Shown here in pieces: positions 8,801 through 16,174 of a DNA stretch of 64,000 nt. The stretch is from contig CP059070.1 of NCBI GenBank assembly GCA_017798125.1, forward strand, positions 992,001-1,056,000. Reading direction: 5' to 3'. Each line of letters begins with the position of its first letter. Position 1 is the first letter of the stretch. The position numbers and the translations under genes were made by a program. A model generated the notes under the pieces. That model was not told where the DNA came from. It saw only the letters and a list, made by a program, of their open reading frames with translations, and ran no database searches. Origin of the DNA: Cryomorphaceae bacterium. Its GTDB lineage: Bacteria > Bacteroidota > Bacteroidia > Flavobacteriales > ECT2AJA-044.

Positions 8801-10535
8801 TGGGTAACGAGGGGAGACCGGTCATCACCAGGGAGAAGGCCTGACTTCCGCCGGAAAGGGAACCCTTGTGCGTGATGTTCACCGTGTAGGTACCTGCTGG
8901 CAGGATTGCGGTTTCTATCTTTTCGACATTGTCTAAAATATTGTCCCCTGTCGTCGCGGCATTCGACGGATTGCTCGGGTCGAGGATCCACGGTGACCAA
9001 GTAGAGTTTCCGTCCGTGAGTCGTATGTCTAGATCATTGACCAATCGGGGTGCCGAGGGATTCAGGACTGAACCCGTCGTAGCTCCGGCCGGATCAATCC
9101 ATGCCATGGTCGCCGAGAACGGCGTTGCTCCGTTGGCAGTAAAGGTGTAGCTCCAGGTTCCACCGTCTGAAAGGGTGGATTCGAGTATGGTGTTTTCGGC
9201 CGTATTGGAAATGGCGCTAGCTGCAGCCGAGGCGTCCAAGAGCCCCCATCCAAAGGCATAGTCTGGTCCGTCATTGCTCCCACATTCATTGGCGGTATGA
9301 ATAACCAAAGCCTTCAGGGTGGATGAGCGCATGTACGCACTGTTCAAGTCGTGATAATGCTGTTGGAGCAGAATGAGGGACCCCGCCACATTAGGCGAAG
9401 ACATAGAGGTTCCGCTGCTATTGGTATAGTCCGTATCGCTGTCATCATCGGTTGAATAGAGACCAATTCCATTTCCGCTGATATCCGGTTTGATCCGGCC
9501 GTCGTCCGTTGGCCCCCAACCGCTAAACGAAGACATGCTGACGTCAGAGGGCTGAGTATAGCCCGGGGTTACATCACTTACGGCAGCAACAGTCAAGATA
9601 TTCTTGGCGGTTCCTTGAGGCCCCACGCAATCGTATCCATCCACGCCACCATCTGGATCTCTAGACGCAGTACTGGTCACCCAACCTCCGCTCCACACTT
9701 CATGGGTGCCGTTGTGGTCGTCGTTTCGATCGTTCCCTGCTGACTTGCAAATCAAATAGTATGGGGCAGCTTCGGCTATGAGGTCCCAGGATCGGGCCGA
9801 TGAATTATATCTCCCGAAGTTATAATCCTCCGTAGCCGATACCGAAGGCGTACCATACCAACGCCAAGTACCGCTGTTGTTATACCAGCCCGATATGGTT
9901 CCATAGCTGTGGTTGGAGACTAACAGTCCGTTGGCTGCTTCTGTACTCATTTCGGAATCGTCGCTGTTCCAGTCATAGGCGTGCAGATCGGCTTGAGGTG
10001 CCATTCCCTGTGCCGCAGCAACGTCTCCTTCCGCAACCATAGTTCCGGCGACATGGGTGGCGTGCCAGGAGGGTGAAGGATTACTGGCGGCATCTCCTTG
10101 AGTGACGCGCGTACTGCCTACGGCAGGATTAAATTCTTGGTGCGTAGATCGAACAGATCCGCCATCCCATTCACCTATGGTCATACCTTGGCCCTCCAGG
10201 TTGAGTCCAAGGGAACCTCCATTCCAGAGGTCGTTGGTGTTGGTCGACAAGGCGGCGTCGTCATTGTCTGTGGTGTAATACACCGGGTGCCCGTTTTCGA
10301 TCCGCATAATCTCGATTTCGGTTCCGTCTTCCGTGACGGTTCGCACAGGATAGTTATTTGCTCGAGCCCAAGCGATGGCCTCGGCCTTTTCAGCGGTGAA
10401 AACTTGAGCAAAAGAGTCGGCTAGAAAGCGCAGACGCTCAGTGTCGGTTTGGGGAAGGGACTGGGACCATCCTGCCGTAGGCAGAAAGAATAGAAATAAG
10501 AGGCTCAGTACTTGAGCTTTACGGAGTACACACAT
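2856..10535 (-). CDS. Giant secreted S8 subtilase with PKD, MAM-like, SprB repeats, cupredoxin insert and T9SS tail
   Basis: A 2559-residue secreted serine protease. Domains in order: signal peptide (1-25, ending TAGWSQ); propeptide-like region; peptidase S8 domain (about 110-445) with apparent catalytic Asp124 (GEWDGG), His161 (ATHVAG), oxyanion Asn268 (SAGND) and Ser377 (GTSMSSP); a beta-sandwich domain (about 450-570); a PKD domain (about 577-665); a MAM/jelly-roll-like domain (about 666-850); twenty SprB-type repeats (about 854-2475), the first split by a cupredoxin domain; and a type IX secretion C-terminal sorting domain (about 2485-2559, MYPNPGTIELN ... GTYMIHVRMG). It is probably exported by the Sec system, carried over the outer membrane by T9SS and held at or released from the surface to degrade protein. 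The ATG is six bases downstream of a -7 type box (TAGCTTTA), so the mRNA may be leaderless. The protease call is firm; the role of the repeat array is inferred. Confidence 0.93.
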   Translation of the reverse strand: MCVLRKAQVLSLLFLFFLPTAGWSQSLPQTDTERLRFLADSFAQVFTAEKAEAIAWARANNYPVRTVTEDGTEIEIMRIENGHPVYYTTDNDDAALSTNTNDLWNGGSLGLNLEGQGMTIGEWDGGSVRSTHQEFNPAVGSTRVTQGDAASNPSPSWHATHVAGTMVAEGDVAAAQGMAPQADLHAYDWNSDDSEMSTEAANGLLVSNHSYGTISGWYNNSGTWRWYGTPSVSATEDYNFGRYNSSARSWDLIAEAAPYYLICKSAGNDRNDDHNGTHEVWSGGWVTSTASRDPDGGVDGYDCVGPQGTAKNILTVAAVSDVTPGYTQPSDVSMSSFSGWGPTDDGRIKPDISGNGIGLYSTDDDSDTDYTNSSGTSMSSPNVAGSLILLQQHYHDLNSAYMRSSTLKALVIHTANECGSNDGPDYAFGWGLLDASAAASAISNTAENTILESTLSDGGTWSYTFTANGATPFSATMAWIDPAGATTGSVLNPSAPRLVNDLDIRLTDGNSTWSPWILDPSNPSNAATTGDNILDNVEKIETAILPAGTYTVNITHKGSLSGGSQAFSLVMTGLPSLPIANFVASETVPCTGDTVTLTSQSSGGPTSYTWSISPNTGWSYLSGSNANSQNPQVVFSSSGTYTISLTASNSLGSDGEIKTNYITVGGLSLPFSEDFESSSTQGRWTVENPDGSTTWQFVSVSGNGGSTAAGIDNYNYSAADNAVVQDHLISPAFDFSGYSNVQLDFEYAYRRYSSGYHDSLSVWISNDCGNSWTRIASYEDNGSGSFATGSDQTSQWTPASASDWCDGSGSPACPNLDLSAWDDQPSIRIRFTNLSGWGNDLFIDNISITGTSSATLTTITAQDDLDCFGDNDGSASVTVSGGVSPYTFTWSNGAVTGGPVTTHNVDVGNFFYNPSDFNINSGDTIIWTQSAGTHNVNGSQATFPNNPESFTNGSAAGGSWTYKRGFTTPGSYNYHCDPHASFMSGSFTVLAVSNNSSISNLSAGSYSCTITDANGLSTTVTYTLAQPSALSASETISDPSNFGASDGQISVTASGGTPPYQFDWSTGTSDNSNPSVESGLADGSYQLTITDANGCTLEDSYTLTQPAPPALTSTSTSTNNLCNGDAQGSASISVSGGVPPYSYTWSNGGATSSQSNLTEGVYGVTATDQQGTTTTASFTLVDPAVLLASASSTNESLAGSMDGTAAVTASGGTPPYTYLWSNGSQISSISSLAAGMYGVTVTDAQNCTVQDQVTISAGTTPLNLTGSSTNVSCSGEADGSIAVTVSGGTTPYSFLWSNGSSSQNLTGLSAGTYSLTVTDNGGQSSSFNAVISEPSALILLASATDESISGASDGAAQSTVSGGTPPYTYLWSTGGNASSLSGLTPAVYGLTVTDDNGCSQTTQVTVLAGVPLLSASGNASNVSCFGSLDGSISVMPSGGMAPYNYAWDDGSVLQNRSGLGAGSYHVTVSDQSGQMTSLAFTLTQPTALVLTLNSSDESISGSLNGTVVSTVSGGTPPYAYTWSTGSVMPSLANLTPGVYTLTITDGNGCSNAASASVGPGIPVLTISGQSMDVLCFGGSDGSIDITVSGGSQPYQYTWSNGMATEDLAGITAGTYGVTATDQSGQSATFNSVISEPSALLLTVSSTNESIAGAADGTVSANPSGGTAPYAYQWNTGSITNGMSSLPAGVYSVTVTDANGCTNSGTATVSTGVSVLSLSAVGTDLSCFGDLSGSIDLIVSGGQLPYTYLWSDGVQTEDRNGLNAGSYSVTVMDQSGQSQSQSVVLTQPTALSLAITSIDESVVGAQDGSASSSVSGGTPPYTYLWSNGLQATAVSGLATGPYSLTVSDANGCQISGSVSIAAGSAVLGLSGLATDVSCAGGSNGTISLTVLGGQAPFAFLWADGPLVQNRTGLVAGSYSVTVTDNIGQEASSSFVITQPVVISVALSSTDETINGASDGSASATVSGGTPPYSYSWSNGAMSNSISGLNPGSYGLTVTDANGCTNTVSTSIAPGTPILSINSSASSVSCSGGSDGSATTSISGGLPPYTYLWSDGSNLAQRIGLGAGTYTVTVSDGQGQQASTSAVVTEPIPITLLLVLTDETLSGNSDGTASTTVSGGTPPYSYNWSNGSSQPSLLGLAPGTYGLTITDANGCSQTGSGTVAPGTSLLVASGTSTDNACAGDAAGTIQITTSGGATPYTYAWSDGATTADRSGLQAGIYDLSISDASGQQTSLSFTLIDPTPLSGTLSVSDESQLGANDGSATMSPMGGTSPYQIDWSTGATGPSIGSLSPGSYSVTVTDANGCTFSQAFAIGAGPAPLSLQMGSTDIACSGTPGSASVTASGGTPPYSYVWSTGGTQASINTSLVGMYVVTVTDNQGQLASDSVFVLGEQFPAQVILDLTDTCLSTISLIITGGNGPYQFDWTDFNDPSNTPNGPTITLANACADAVCLSAACTITDANGCTFMTDTLDFTGCLSSIEEDPIAWNMYPNPGTIELNIESSRLLDEIKVFDMLGRMVHQQSGIHLGKTSLSTESWPSGTYMIHVRMGDAIRRQRWVKTD
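3100..7975 (-). repeat. Twenty SprB-type repeats in ten alternating A-B pairs
   Basis: Protein-level tandem array within the giant subtilase. Each unit is about 75 residues with the core SGGTPPYTYLWSNG ... GxYxVTVTD. Odd-numbered units (A) carry a Cys near their start (VSCxGxxDGS), lack the second Cys (TDxxGQ) and end in QP or EP plus a hydrophobic residue. Even-numbered units (B) start DESIxGxxDG with no Cys, carry TDANGC near the end and close with APGxP-like linkers. The alternation holds for all twenty units; the last is degenerate with extra cysteines, and the first has one extra Cys. The higher-order period is about 150 residues (450 bases). The DNA copies are diverged enough that it is an old duplication, not a fresh satellite. 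Confidence 0.9.
7565..7835 (-). other. Cupredoxin (plastocyanin-like) domain inserted in the first SprB repeat
   Basis: Between the WSNGA and SSISNLSAG halves of the first SprB repeat lie about 90 residues that read as a plastocyanin-like domain: HNVDVGNFFYNPSDF, then SGDTIIW, then GTHNVNG, and finally SYNYHCDPHASFM. The His of GTHNV and the Cys, His and Met of CDPHASFM correspond to the ligands of a type 1 copper site. The His-to-Met spacing is three residues, where the usual loop has four, so the ligand loop is one residue shorter than in textbook members. Copper binding is inferred from the motif. Confidence 0.8.
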
Positions 10536-10540
10536 AAGTT

Positions 10541-10548
10541 CTAAAGCT
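10541..10548 (-). promoter_or_regulatory. -7 promoter box of the giant subtilase
   Basis: On the minus strand TAGCTTTA lies five bases ahead of the ATG at 10535, close to the Bacteroidota -7 consensus TAnnTTTG. A second possible box, TATATTCG, lies just upstream (10557-10550). No clear -33 element was identified. Confidence 0.4.
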
Positions 10549-10616
10549 ACGAATATAAACGCGTGCGCGTGCGAAAGGGATTGTTCTAGTTCAAGATTCG
10601 CACCGTTAAATCTTCG

Positions 10617-10624
10617 TAACTTTG
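10617..10624 (+). promoter_or_regulatory. -7 promoter box of the purF-like gene
   Basis: TAACTTTG matches the Bacteroidota -7 consensus TAnnTTTG exactly and leaves a leader of about 20 bases before the ATG at 10649. A -33 TTTG at the usual spacing is not evident. Confidence 0.55.
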
Positions 10625-10648
10625 TCGCTCAATTAGCTGAGGTGCCTT

Positions 10649-12550
10649 ATGAGCGATCCGATCAAACACGAATGCGGTATTGCACTGCTTCGACTCCGCA
10701 AGCCTTTGGAGTACTATGTTGAGAAGTACGGGACGGCCTTTTACGGTCTGAACAAGATGTACTTGCTCATGGAAAAACAGCACAATCGAGGACAGGATGG
10801 CGCCGGATTGGCGAACGTCAAACTCGATGTGCCTGCGGGAAAACGATACATTTCTCGACACCGGAGCATCAAGCCTCAGCCCATCCAGGACATCTTCAAG
10901 AAGATCAATCGTCGGTTCAACGAGGCCTTTACCGAAGAACCGGGAAGAAAAAAAGATGTGCAATGGCTGAAGGAGAACTTGCCTTTCAGCGGGGAGCTTT
11001 TCCTGGCGCATTTGCGCTACGGCACCTATGGAAAGAACAGTATTGAAGCCTGTCACCCCTTCTTGCGTCAGAACAACTGGATGACTCGGAACCTGATTTT
11101 GGCCGGGAACTTCAATATGACCAATGTGGACGAGTTGTTTGATGAGCTCGTGGCCCTGGGTCAGCATCCAAAGAAGAAAGCCGATACGGTGACCATTTTG
11201 GAGAAAATCGGGCACTTCATTGACGAGCAAAACGACGAGCTCTACTACAAGTTCAAAGAAGAACTGGGGATCACCAAACAGGAGGCGACGAAGCTCATCG
11301 CTGAGCACATGGACCTGCAAGAAATTTTACAGCGCGCTTCAAAAAAGTGGGACGGAGGATACGCCATGGCCGGCTTGGTAGGACACGGCGATGCCTTTGT
11401 CTTGCGCGACCCAGCGGGAATTCGCCCGACCTATTGGTATGCGGATGACGAAATTGTGGTGGCGGCCAGTGAGCGCCCAGTCATCATGACCGCCTTTAAT
11501 GTTCCCTTTGAGTCGGTTTCTGAACTGGACCCTGGATGCGCCTTGATCGTCAAGAAGGATGGCTCGTATGATGTCAAGCGGGTGAAGGATGCCGTTGAAC
11601 GCAAGGCGTGTTCTTTTGAGCGCATCTACTTCAGTCGAGGTAGCGACGCGGAAATCTATCGTGAGCGCATTGAGCTCGGCCGACGCGTGTGTGGAGCTGT
11701 TGCTGAGGCCATTGATGGAGATCTGGATAACAGCGTATTCAGCTTTATTCCGAATACGGCGGAGACCGCCTTCTACGGGATGGTCAAAGGAATGGAAGAC
11801 TTCCTCAAAGAGGAGAAAAAACAGATTCTTCGAGAGCGTGGATCAGAATTAAGCGAGTCCGAAATGGAGGCGCTTATTGATCGTCGCCCGCGGGTAGAGA
11901 AAATTGCCATTAAGGATGCCAAGCTTCGGACCTTTATCACGGATGACGATTCACGAGATGACCTCGTGGCTCACGTATACGACGTGACCTATGGAACGGT
12001 AAGGCCTGATGACAACTTGGTCATTCTGGATGATTCCATCGTTCGTGGAACCACTTTGAAGCAGAGCATTCTGCGCATCTTGGACCGTTTGCATCCGAAG
12101 AAGATTGTTGTGGTCAGTTCCGCGCCTCAGATCCGCTACCCGGATTGCTACGGAATAGACATGGCCAAGCTCGGCGATTTCGTGGCCTTTAGGGCGGCCA
12201 TTGAGCTCCTGAAGGACACGGGTCAGGAAGGATTGGTGCAAGAAGTGTATCAGCAGTGTTTGGCACAGACGGAATTGCCCGATAACGAAGTGGTGAACTA
12301 CGTCAAGCGTATTTACGAGCCCTTCACAGCAGAGCAGATTTCGGATAAGATTGGTGAATTGTTGCGTCCGAAAGAGATCAAGGCTGAGGTCGAGATCATC
12401 TATCAGGGAATTGAGGATCTTCACGCGGCCTGCCCGAAGAATTTGGGCGATTGGTACTTTACCGGGGACTATCCAACTCCAGGTGGAAACCGAGTGGTCA
12501 ACCGCGCCTTCATCAACTACGTGGAAGGCAACAACAAACGAGCATACTAA
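10649..12550 (+). CDS. purF: Amidophosphoribosyltransferase (PurF family)
   Basis: Glutamine-dependent PRPP amidotransferase that would make phosphoribosylamine, the first step of purine synthesis, in the cytoplasm. The N-terminal class II glutaminase domain starts with HECGIA, placing the nucleophile at Cys9; family members expose this Cys by removing the short leader. The RGQDGAG and LRYGTYG motifs follow. The C-terminal phosphoribosyltransferase domain has the PRPP loop VILDDSIVRGTT. At 633 residues it is longer than the roughly 500 of E. coli PurF; the extra length includes a charged insertion (about 380-430) just before the PRPP region. The ATG follows a good -7 box. A TTG-started kinase gene follows after six bases. 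It could be a PurF paralog rather than the sole housekeeping enzyme; whether another purF exists elsewhere cannot be seen here. Confidence 0.8.
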   Translation: MSDPIKHECGIALLRLRKPLEYYVEKYGTAFYGLNKMYLLMEKQHNRGQDGAGLANVKLDVPAGKRYISRHRSIKPQPIQDIFKKINRRFNEAFTEEPGRKKDVQWLKENLPFSGELFLAHLRYGTYGKNSIEACHPFLRQNNWMTRNLILAGNFNMTNVDELFDELVALGQHPKKKADTVTILEKIGHFIDEQNDELYYKFKEELGITKQEATKLIAEHMDLQEILQRASKKWDGGYAMAGLVGHGDAFVLRDPAGIRPTYWYADDEIVVAASERPVIMTAFNVPFESVSELDPGCALIVKKDGSYDVKRVKDAVERKACSFERIYFSRGSDAEIYRERIELGRRVCGAVAEAIDGDLDNSVFSFIPNTAETAFYGMVKGMEDFLKEEKKQILRERGSELSESEMEALIDRRPRVEKIAIKDAKLRTFITDDDSRDDLVAHVYDVTYGTVRPDDNLVILDDSIVRGTTLKQSILRILDRLHPKKIVVVSSAPQIRYPDCYGIDMAKLGDFVAFRAAIELLKDTGQEGLVQEVYQQCLAQTELPDNEVVNYVKRIYEPFTAEQISDKIGELLRPKEIKAEVEIIYQGIEDLHAACPKNLGDWYFTGDYPTPGGNRVVNRAFINYVEGNNKRAY

Positions 12551-12556
12551 GATCTA

Positions 12557-13069
12557 TTGACCCAACTTATTGGCATCGGAGGCCTAAGTCAAGCGGGGAA
12601 AACGACCCTTGCCGCTCAATTGGCTGCAGGTTGGTCTGACCGTCGCGTGGCCGTTCTTGAAATGGACAGCTTTGGTAAACCCGAATCGGAATTGCCGCTT
12701 TGGGTGGATGCTGAAGGGAATTCCTACCGCGATTGGGAGCATCCAGAAAGCATCGATTACGACCTACTTGTTGCAGCCGTTCAGCAGGCTTCCACGGATC
12801 ACGATATCGTGATTGTCGAAGGCATTTTGGTCTTTCACGACGCCCGCCTTTGGAACCTGTTTGATACCCGAGTGCTCCTAGAAGTGGAAGATGACTTGTT
12901 TTGGGAGCGCCGACGGCGCGATGTCCGCTGGGGAGCCGAGTCAGACGCCTATTTGCAGCACGTCCTCGACGCCTACACCGAACGAAAAAAAGGGTTGGAC
13001 CTCGAAGACCTCATGGTCTTTCGCTCGTCCAACCCCTCTGATGAAGCTTTTAAGCGATTACTCCGCTGA
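12557..13069 (+). CDS. Uridine kinase-like P-loop NTPase
   Basis: A 170-residue soluble kinase-like protein. The P-loop reads GLSQAGKTT (about residues 9-17), followed by LEMDSFGKP, which resembles the Walker B/substrate region of uridine and nicotinamide riboside kinases, and VIVEGILVF followed by WERRRRDVRW as a lid region. The likely reaction is ATP-dependent phosphorylation of a nucleoside or similar small alcohol; the substrate cannot be named. No ATG precedes the P-loop in frame, so the start must be the TTG six bases after the purF stop, which suggests translational coupling to purF and a link to nucleotide metabolism. The 3' end overlaps the convergent S46 peptidase gene by 12 bases. 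Confidence 0.7.
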   Translation: MTQLIGIGGLSQAGKTTLAAQLAAGWSDRRVAVLEMDSFGKPESELPLWVDAEGNSYRDWEHPESIDYDLLVAAVQQASTDHDIVIVEGILVFHDARLWNLFDTRVLLEVEDDLFWERRRRDVRWGAESDAYLQHVLDAYTERKKGLDLEDLMVFRSSNPSDEAFKRLLR

Positions 13070-15286
13070 GGCTTCTTCTTTTTCCGCAGCTTCAGGAGCT
13101 TCTTCCTGAGCTGGCATTTCTTCTTTTGGCTCTGTTTTTACGATGGTCATCTCTTCGATGATATTCGTTGCACCGCCGTACTTCTCAATAATGAATAGAA
13201 TGTAACGCGCATCTACAGCAATCGTACGCTGAATCTGATCTTCGAAGGCGATATCACCGCTCATCGCTTCCCAGTTTCCATCGAATGCACATCCGATCAA
13301 TTCACCTTTTCCATTGATCACTGGTGAACCTGAGTTACCACCGGTGATATCGTTGTTGGTGATGAAACAAACGACCAATTCTCCATCCTCATTGGCGTAG
13401 CGACCATAGTCTTTTGCGTCGTAGAGGTCATTGAGTTTTTGAGGTACCACAAACTCGTCATCACTGTCGTCTTCCTTCTCCATAACACCGCGCAAGGTGG
13501 TGTAGTGTGAGTAGTGAACAGCGTCACGTGCATTGTAATCTCCTACTGTACCGTAGGTCATACGCATGGTGAAGTTGGCATCTGGATAGTAGCTCTTGTT
13601 TGGATTCATTTCGCGCAGTCCAGCGATGAATTTGCGAGCACCTTCCGCCTTTTGAGCAGATGCTCCTCTACGCACAGGAGAAATGGTTCCGATGTAGTCG
13701 TTCAAGATACCGTCCATCAATTTGAATACTGGATCCTTCGAGAAGGTCTTCGCTTTTGGGTTTTCCAAAAAGCTCGCGAAGCGCTCTGCATCTGTGAAAA
13801 CGGACTTAGCATAAACATCTGCTGCCATGCGATCGAAGTCGTTCTTGTACTTCGCGACCATATCCGTTACAACGGCAGATTGTTGATCGGCAGGTACGTT
13901 ATCTACATACATCTTCATCATAGCCCCGAAGGTCTCTTGGTCGATGTCGTTGTTGATCTCTTCGAAATGCGCAGCTCCCATAGGGCCCATGGCCGCTTGA
14001 AGTTGTGCAATTTTCTCCGTGTCTTCGCTTGTTACAGCCGCTTGCAATCCGCGCAATTGGTAAGCGAAGTAGAAGCTTGCTGGACCTTGGAAAATGGCCT
14101 CGTTGAGGTATACGTTAGAAAGAGTAGTCTTGGTGAACTCTCCATAAGACGCTTCGATCATGCCAAGAGCGTCGCCGTACATGTCTTGTCGCGCGGCATC
14201 TTCTCCAACCCAAGCTGTGAAGCCTTCTTCAATAGCTACCTTTTGGTCGTATACTTTGTTTTTCTTCAACTGCTCGGTCTGGCCGATGTAGTACTTCCAG
14301 TAGTTCGCTGTTTGGGCGTAAGTAGAAGCGTACTGAATACGGGTTGCGTCATCTGCATCCATGTACTTCTTCATGATGTCCAATTTCTTGGCGCGAATGT
14401 CTACAATAGCCTGGTTTTTCACGTCCAACGCTTCTTGAATACCGTAGCTGGTCAAGTAACGATCGGTGCTGCCTGGGTAACCGAAGATCATCGCGAAGTC
14501 CCCGTTCTCCACACCGTCGATAGAGACAGGCAAGTGGTGCTTAGGTACGTACGGAACGTTGTCTTCCGCGTATTCGGCTGGCTTGTTGTCTGCTCCGGCA
14601 TAAACGCGGAACATGCTGAAGTCACCGGTGTGGCGCGGCCACATCCAATTGTCGGTGTCACCACCGTACTTTCCTACAGATGAGGGAGGTGCTCCAACCA
14701 AGCGGATATCGGTAAAGACTTCATAGGTGAACTGGTAGTATTCGTTACCGGCAAAGAAATCTTTGATTTCGATCTTGTACTCGTTGTCCTCAGAGGCTGC
14801 ATCGATCAATTCTTTGATCTTTCCGCGAACGGCTGCGCCGCGCTCTGCTTCGCTCATGGTATCACCTACGGCGCTAAGCACCTGCTCGGTAACATCGTCC
14901 ATGCGGATGAGGAAAGTCGCTGTCAATCCTGGAATAGGAAGCTCTTGGTCTTTGGCCAAGGCCCAAAATCCGTTGGTGAGGATATCGTTTTCAACGGTAG
15001 AGTTCGAGCGAATGGCGTCGTAACCACAGTGGTGGTTGGTCAAGATAAGTCCTTGGTCCGATACGATCTCTCCGGTACAGAAGCCACCGAAGTTAACCAC
15101 GGCGTCTTTGAGGCTTGAGTTGTTTACGCTGTAGAGCTCTTCAGCGGTAAGCTGCAAGCCCAATTTTTGCATATCGCGCTCGTTGAGTCGCTTGATGAGC
15201 ATGGGTAGCCACATTCCTTCATCGGCCCGTAGGGCTGCAGGAAAGGCAATCAATGCCGCCAAAGCGACCAGTACGATTCTTTTCAT
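13058..15286 (-). CDS. S46 family dipeptidyl-peptidase (DPP7-like)
   Basis: Secreted or periplasmic serine peptidase that removes dipeptides from the N-terminus of oligopeptides. A signal peptide (1-21, ending AALRA) is followed by the chymotrypsin-fold domain with the His motif LTNHHCGY (His85/86) and GGNSGSPV (Ser652), with a helical domain between. Length (742) is typical of the family. The residue in FDGNWEA (Gly670) corresponds, as recalled, to the position that is Arg in the acidic-specific DPP11 and Gly in DPP7, so preference for hydrophobic P1 residues is inferred. The last 30 or so residues are an unusual Glu/Ala-rich acidic tail after the normal family end. A TACCTTTA box lies about 35 bases upstream of the ATG. 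Confidence 0.9.
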   Translation of the reverse strand: MKRIVLVALAALIAFPAALRADEGMWLPMLIKRLNERDMQKLGLQLTAEELYSVNNSSLKDAVVNFGGFCTGEIVSDQGLILTNHHCGYDAIRSNSTVENDILTNGFWALAKDQELPIPGLTATFLIRMDDVTEQVLSAVGDTMSEAERGAAVRGKIKELIDAASEDNEYKIEIKDFFAGNEYYQFTYEVFTDIRLVGAPPSSVGKYGGDTDNWMWPRHTGDFSMFRVYAGADNKPAEYAEDNVPYVPKHHLPVSIDGVENGDFAMIFGYPGSTDRYLTSYGIQEALDVKNQAIVDIRAKKLDIMKKYMDADDATRIQYASTYAQTANYWKYYIGQTEQLKKNKVYDQKVAIEEGFTAWVGEDAARQDMYGDALGMIEASYGEFTKTTLSNVYLNEAIFQGPASFYFAYQLRGLQAAVTSEDTEKIAQLQAAMGPMGAAHFEEINNDIDQETFGAMMKMYVDNVPADQQSAVVTDMVAKYKNDFDRMAADVYAKSVFTDAERFASFLENPKAKTFSKDPVFKLMDGILNDYIGTISPVRRGASAQKAEGARKFIAGLREMNPNKSYYPDANFTMRMTYGTVGDYNARDAVHYSHYTTLRGVMEKEDDSDDEFVVPQKLNDLYDAKDYGRYANEDGELVVCFITNNDITGGNSGSPVINGKGELIGCAFDGNWEAMSGDIAFEDQIQRTIAVDARYILFIIEKYGGATNIIEEMTIVKTEPKEEMPAQEEAPEAAEKEEASAE

Positions 15287-15321
15287 GTCAGTAGTAATTA
15301 GTGAAATTTTCTGTTGGCCGC

Positions 15322-15329
15322 TAAAGGTA
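15322..15329 (-). promoter_or_regulatory. -7 promoter box of the S46 peptidase
   Basis: TACCTTTA on the minus strand, one base from TAnnTTTG, lies 35 bases before the ATG at 15286 and just beyond the end of the DUF2480 gene, so the peptidase probably has its own promoter apart from the suf operon. Confidence 0.4.
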
Positions 15330-15334
15330 AGGAT

Positions 15335-15844
15335 TTAGCGGGGTTTTTTGAAGACGGGAACCGTGGAACAGGGCTCTCCAAACATGATGCTTTTAGCCAC
15401 GGGTTGCACCTTTTGAACGAAGGCAGCAAAAGCGTCATTCGGTATGGGCAAGTCGCCACATCCTTTGAGAATAATGCGTTGATCTCGGAAAGGCTCGAGG
15501 TCTAAGTCAGCAATGATTTGTTGGAAGAGCACTGACTCGAGTTGCTCTTGGCTGCCGACCACCACCTTCTTGGCATAGGGTTGCAAGGACGTGGTCATGA
15601 GCATGTAAGCCCATGTGGGTATGATGGCGTCTTCGGAACAGTGAATGGAGACGTAGGCGTCTTGGTATTGACCGAAGTCGTGGTCCTTTACAGCTTGGCG
15701 GAAGTCTTTCTCACGGAGGATGATTCCTTCGTAAAGCCAATCTTTAAGGTCAATAGAAATGCGAGGCCCGGCAGGGTAATACTCCTCCAGATTCACTGGG
15801 TGAAGGGAACTTTCCGCAACCTTATTGACGATTTCTTCAGCCAT
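15335..15844 (-). CDS. DUF2480 family protein, last gene of suf operon
   Basis: A 169-residue soluble protein resembling DUF2480, a Bacteroidota family of unknown function. The start is the ATG at 15844 (MAEEIVNKV), two bases after the upstream SufT-like stop; longer readings run into that gene. Visible motifs are DLKDWLYEGIILREKDFR, SIHCSEDAIIPTWAY, LKGCGDLPIP and FGEPCSTVP, with three conserved-looking cysteines, which would suit metal or cluster contact, though this is speculation. It is the last gene of an eight-gene iron-sulfur operon, with gaps of two bases or overlaps at most upstream joints, so a role tied to Fe-S assembly or delivery is a reasonable inference from position only. Confidence 0.78.
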   Translation of the reverse strand: MAEEIVNKVAESSLHPVNLEEYYPAGPRISIDLKDWLYEGIILREKDFRQAVKDHDFGQYQDAYVSIHCSEDAIIPTWAYMLMTTSLQPYAKKVVVGSQEQLESVLFQQIIADLDLEPFRDQRIILKGCGDLPIPNDAFAAFVQKVQPVAKSIMFGEPCSTVPVFKKPR

Positions 15845-15846
15845 TC

Positions 15847-16173
15847 TTACAAGAATCCCAGTTCCAGTTTCGCTTCTTCGCTCATCATGTCTTTGTCCCA
15901 AGCAGGCTCAAAGGTAATCTCGACCTTGCTGGTCTTCACTTCTTTCAAAGTTTTGACTTTCTCCTCAACCTCGACAGGCAAGCTTTCTGCCACCGGACAG
16001 TTCGGAGAAGTCAAAGTCATGAGGATGTGAATGTCGCCTTCGTCACTGACCTGAACATCATAGATAAGTCCGAGCTCGTATATGTTTACCGGGATTTCCG
16101 GATCGTAAATAGTAGATACTACCCGGATGACATCTTCTCCTAGCTTCTGTTGTTGTTCTTCGTTCAGCAACAT
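15847..16173 (-). CDS. sufT: SufT-like DUF59/MIP18 Fe-S assembly factor
   Basis: A 108-residue DUF59 (MIP18) protein, an accessory factor in maturation of Fe-S proteins. The family signature is visible as DPEIPVNIYELGLIYDV (about 25-41) and TLTSPNCPVAESLP (about 52-65), which contains the single conserved Cys that family members use in cluster-related work. It starts two bases after the sufE stop and is followed two bases later by DUF2480, so it is clearly within the operon. Stand-alone DUF59 proteins in suf operons are called SufT; the symbol here rests on that context. Confidence 0.85.
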   Translation of the reverse strand: MLLNEEQQQKLGEDVIRVVSTIYDPEIPVNIYELGLIYDVQVSDEGDIHILMTLTSPNCPVAESLPVEVEEKVKTLKEVKTSKVEITFEPAWDKDMMSEEAKLELGFL

Positions 16174-16174
16174 A

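Noticed and set aside
10586-11320. Open frame opposite the start of the purF-like gene
   Set aside because: It covers the purF promoter and N-terminus in antisense and matches nothing known.
13514-14683. Long open frame (389 codons) opposite the S46 peptidase
   Set aside because: It is antisense to a gene with clear family motifs, has no recognisable domain and reflects codon bias on the other strand.
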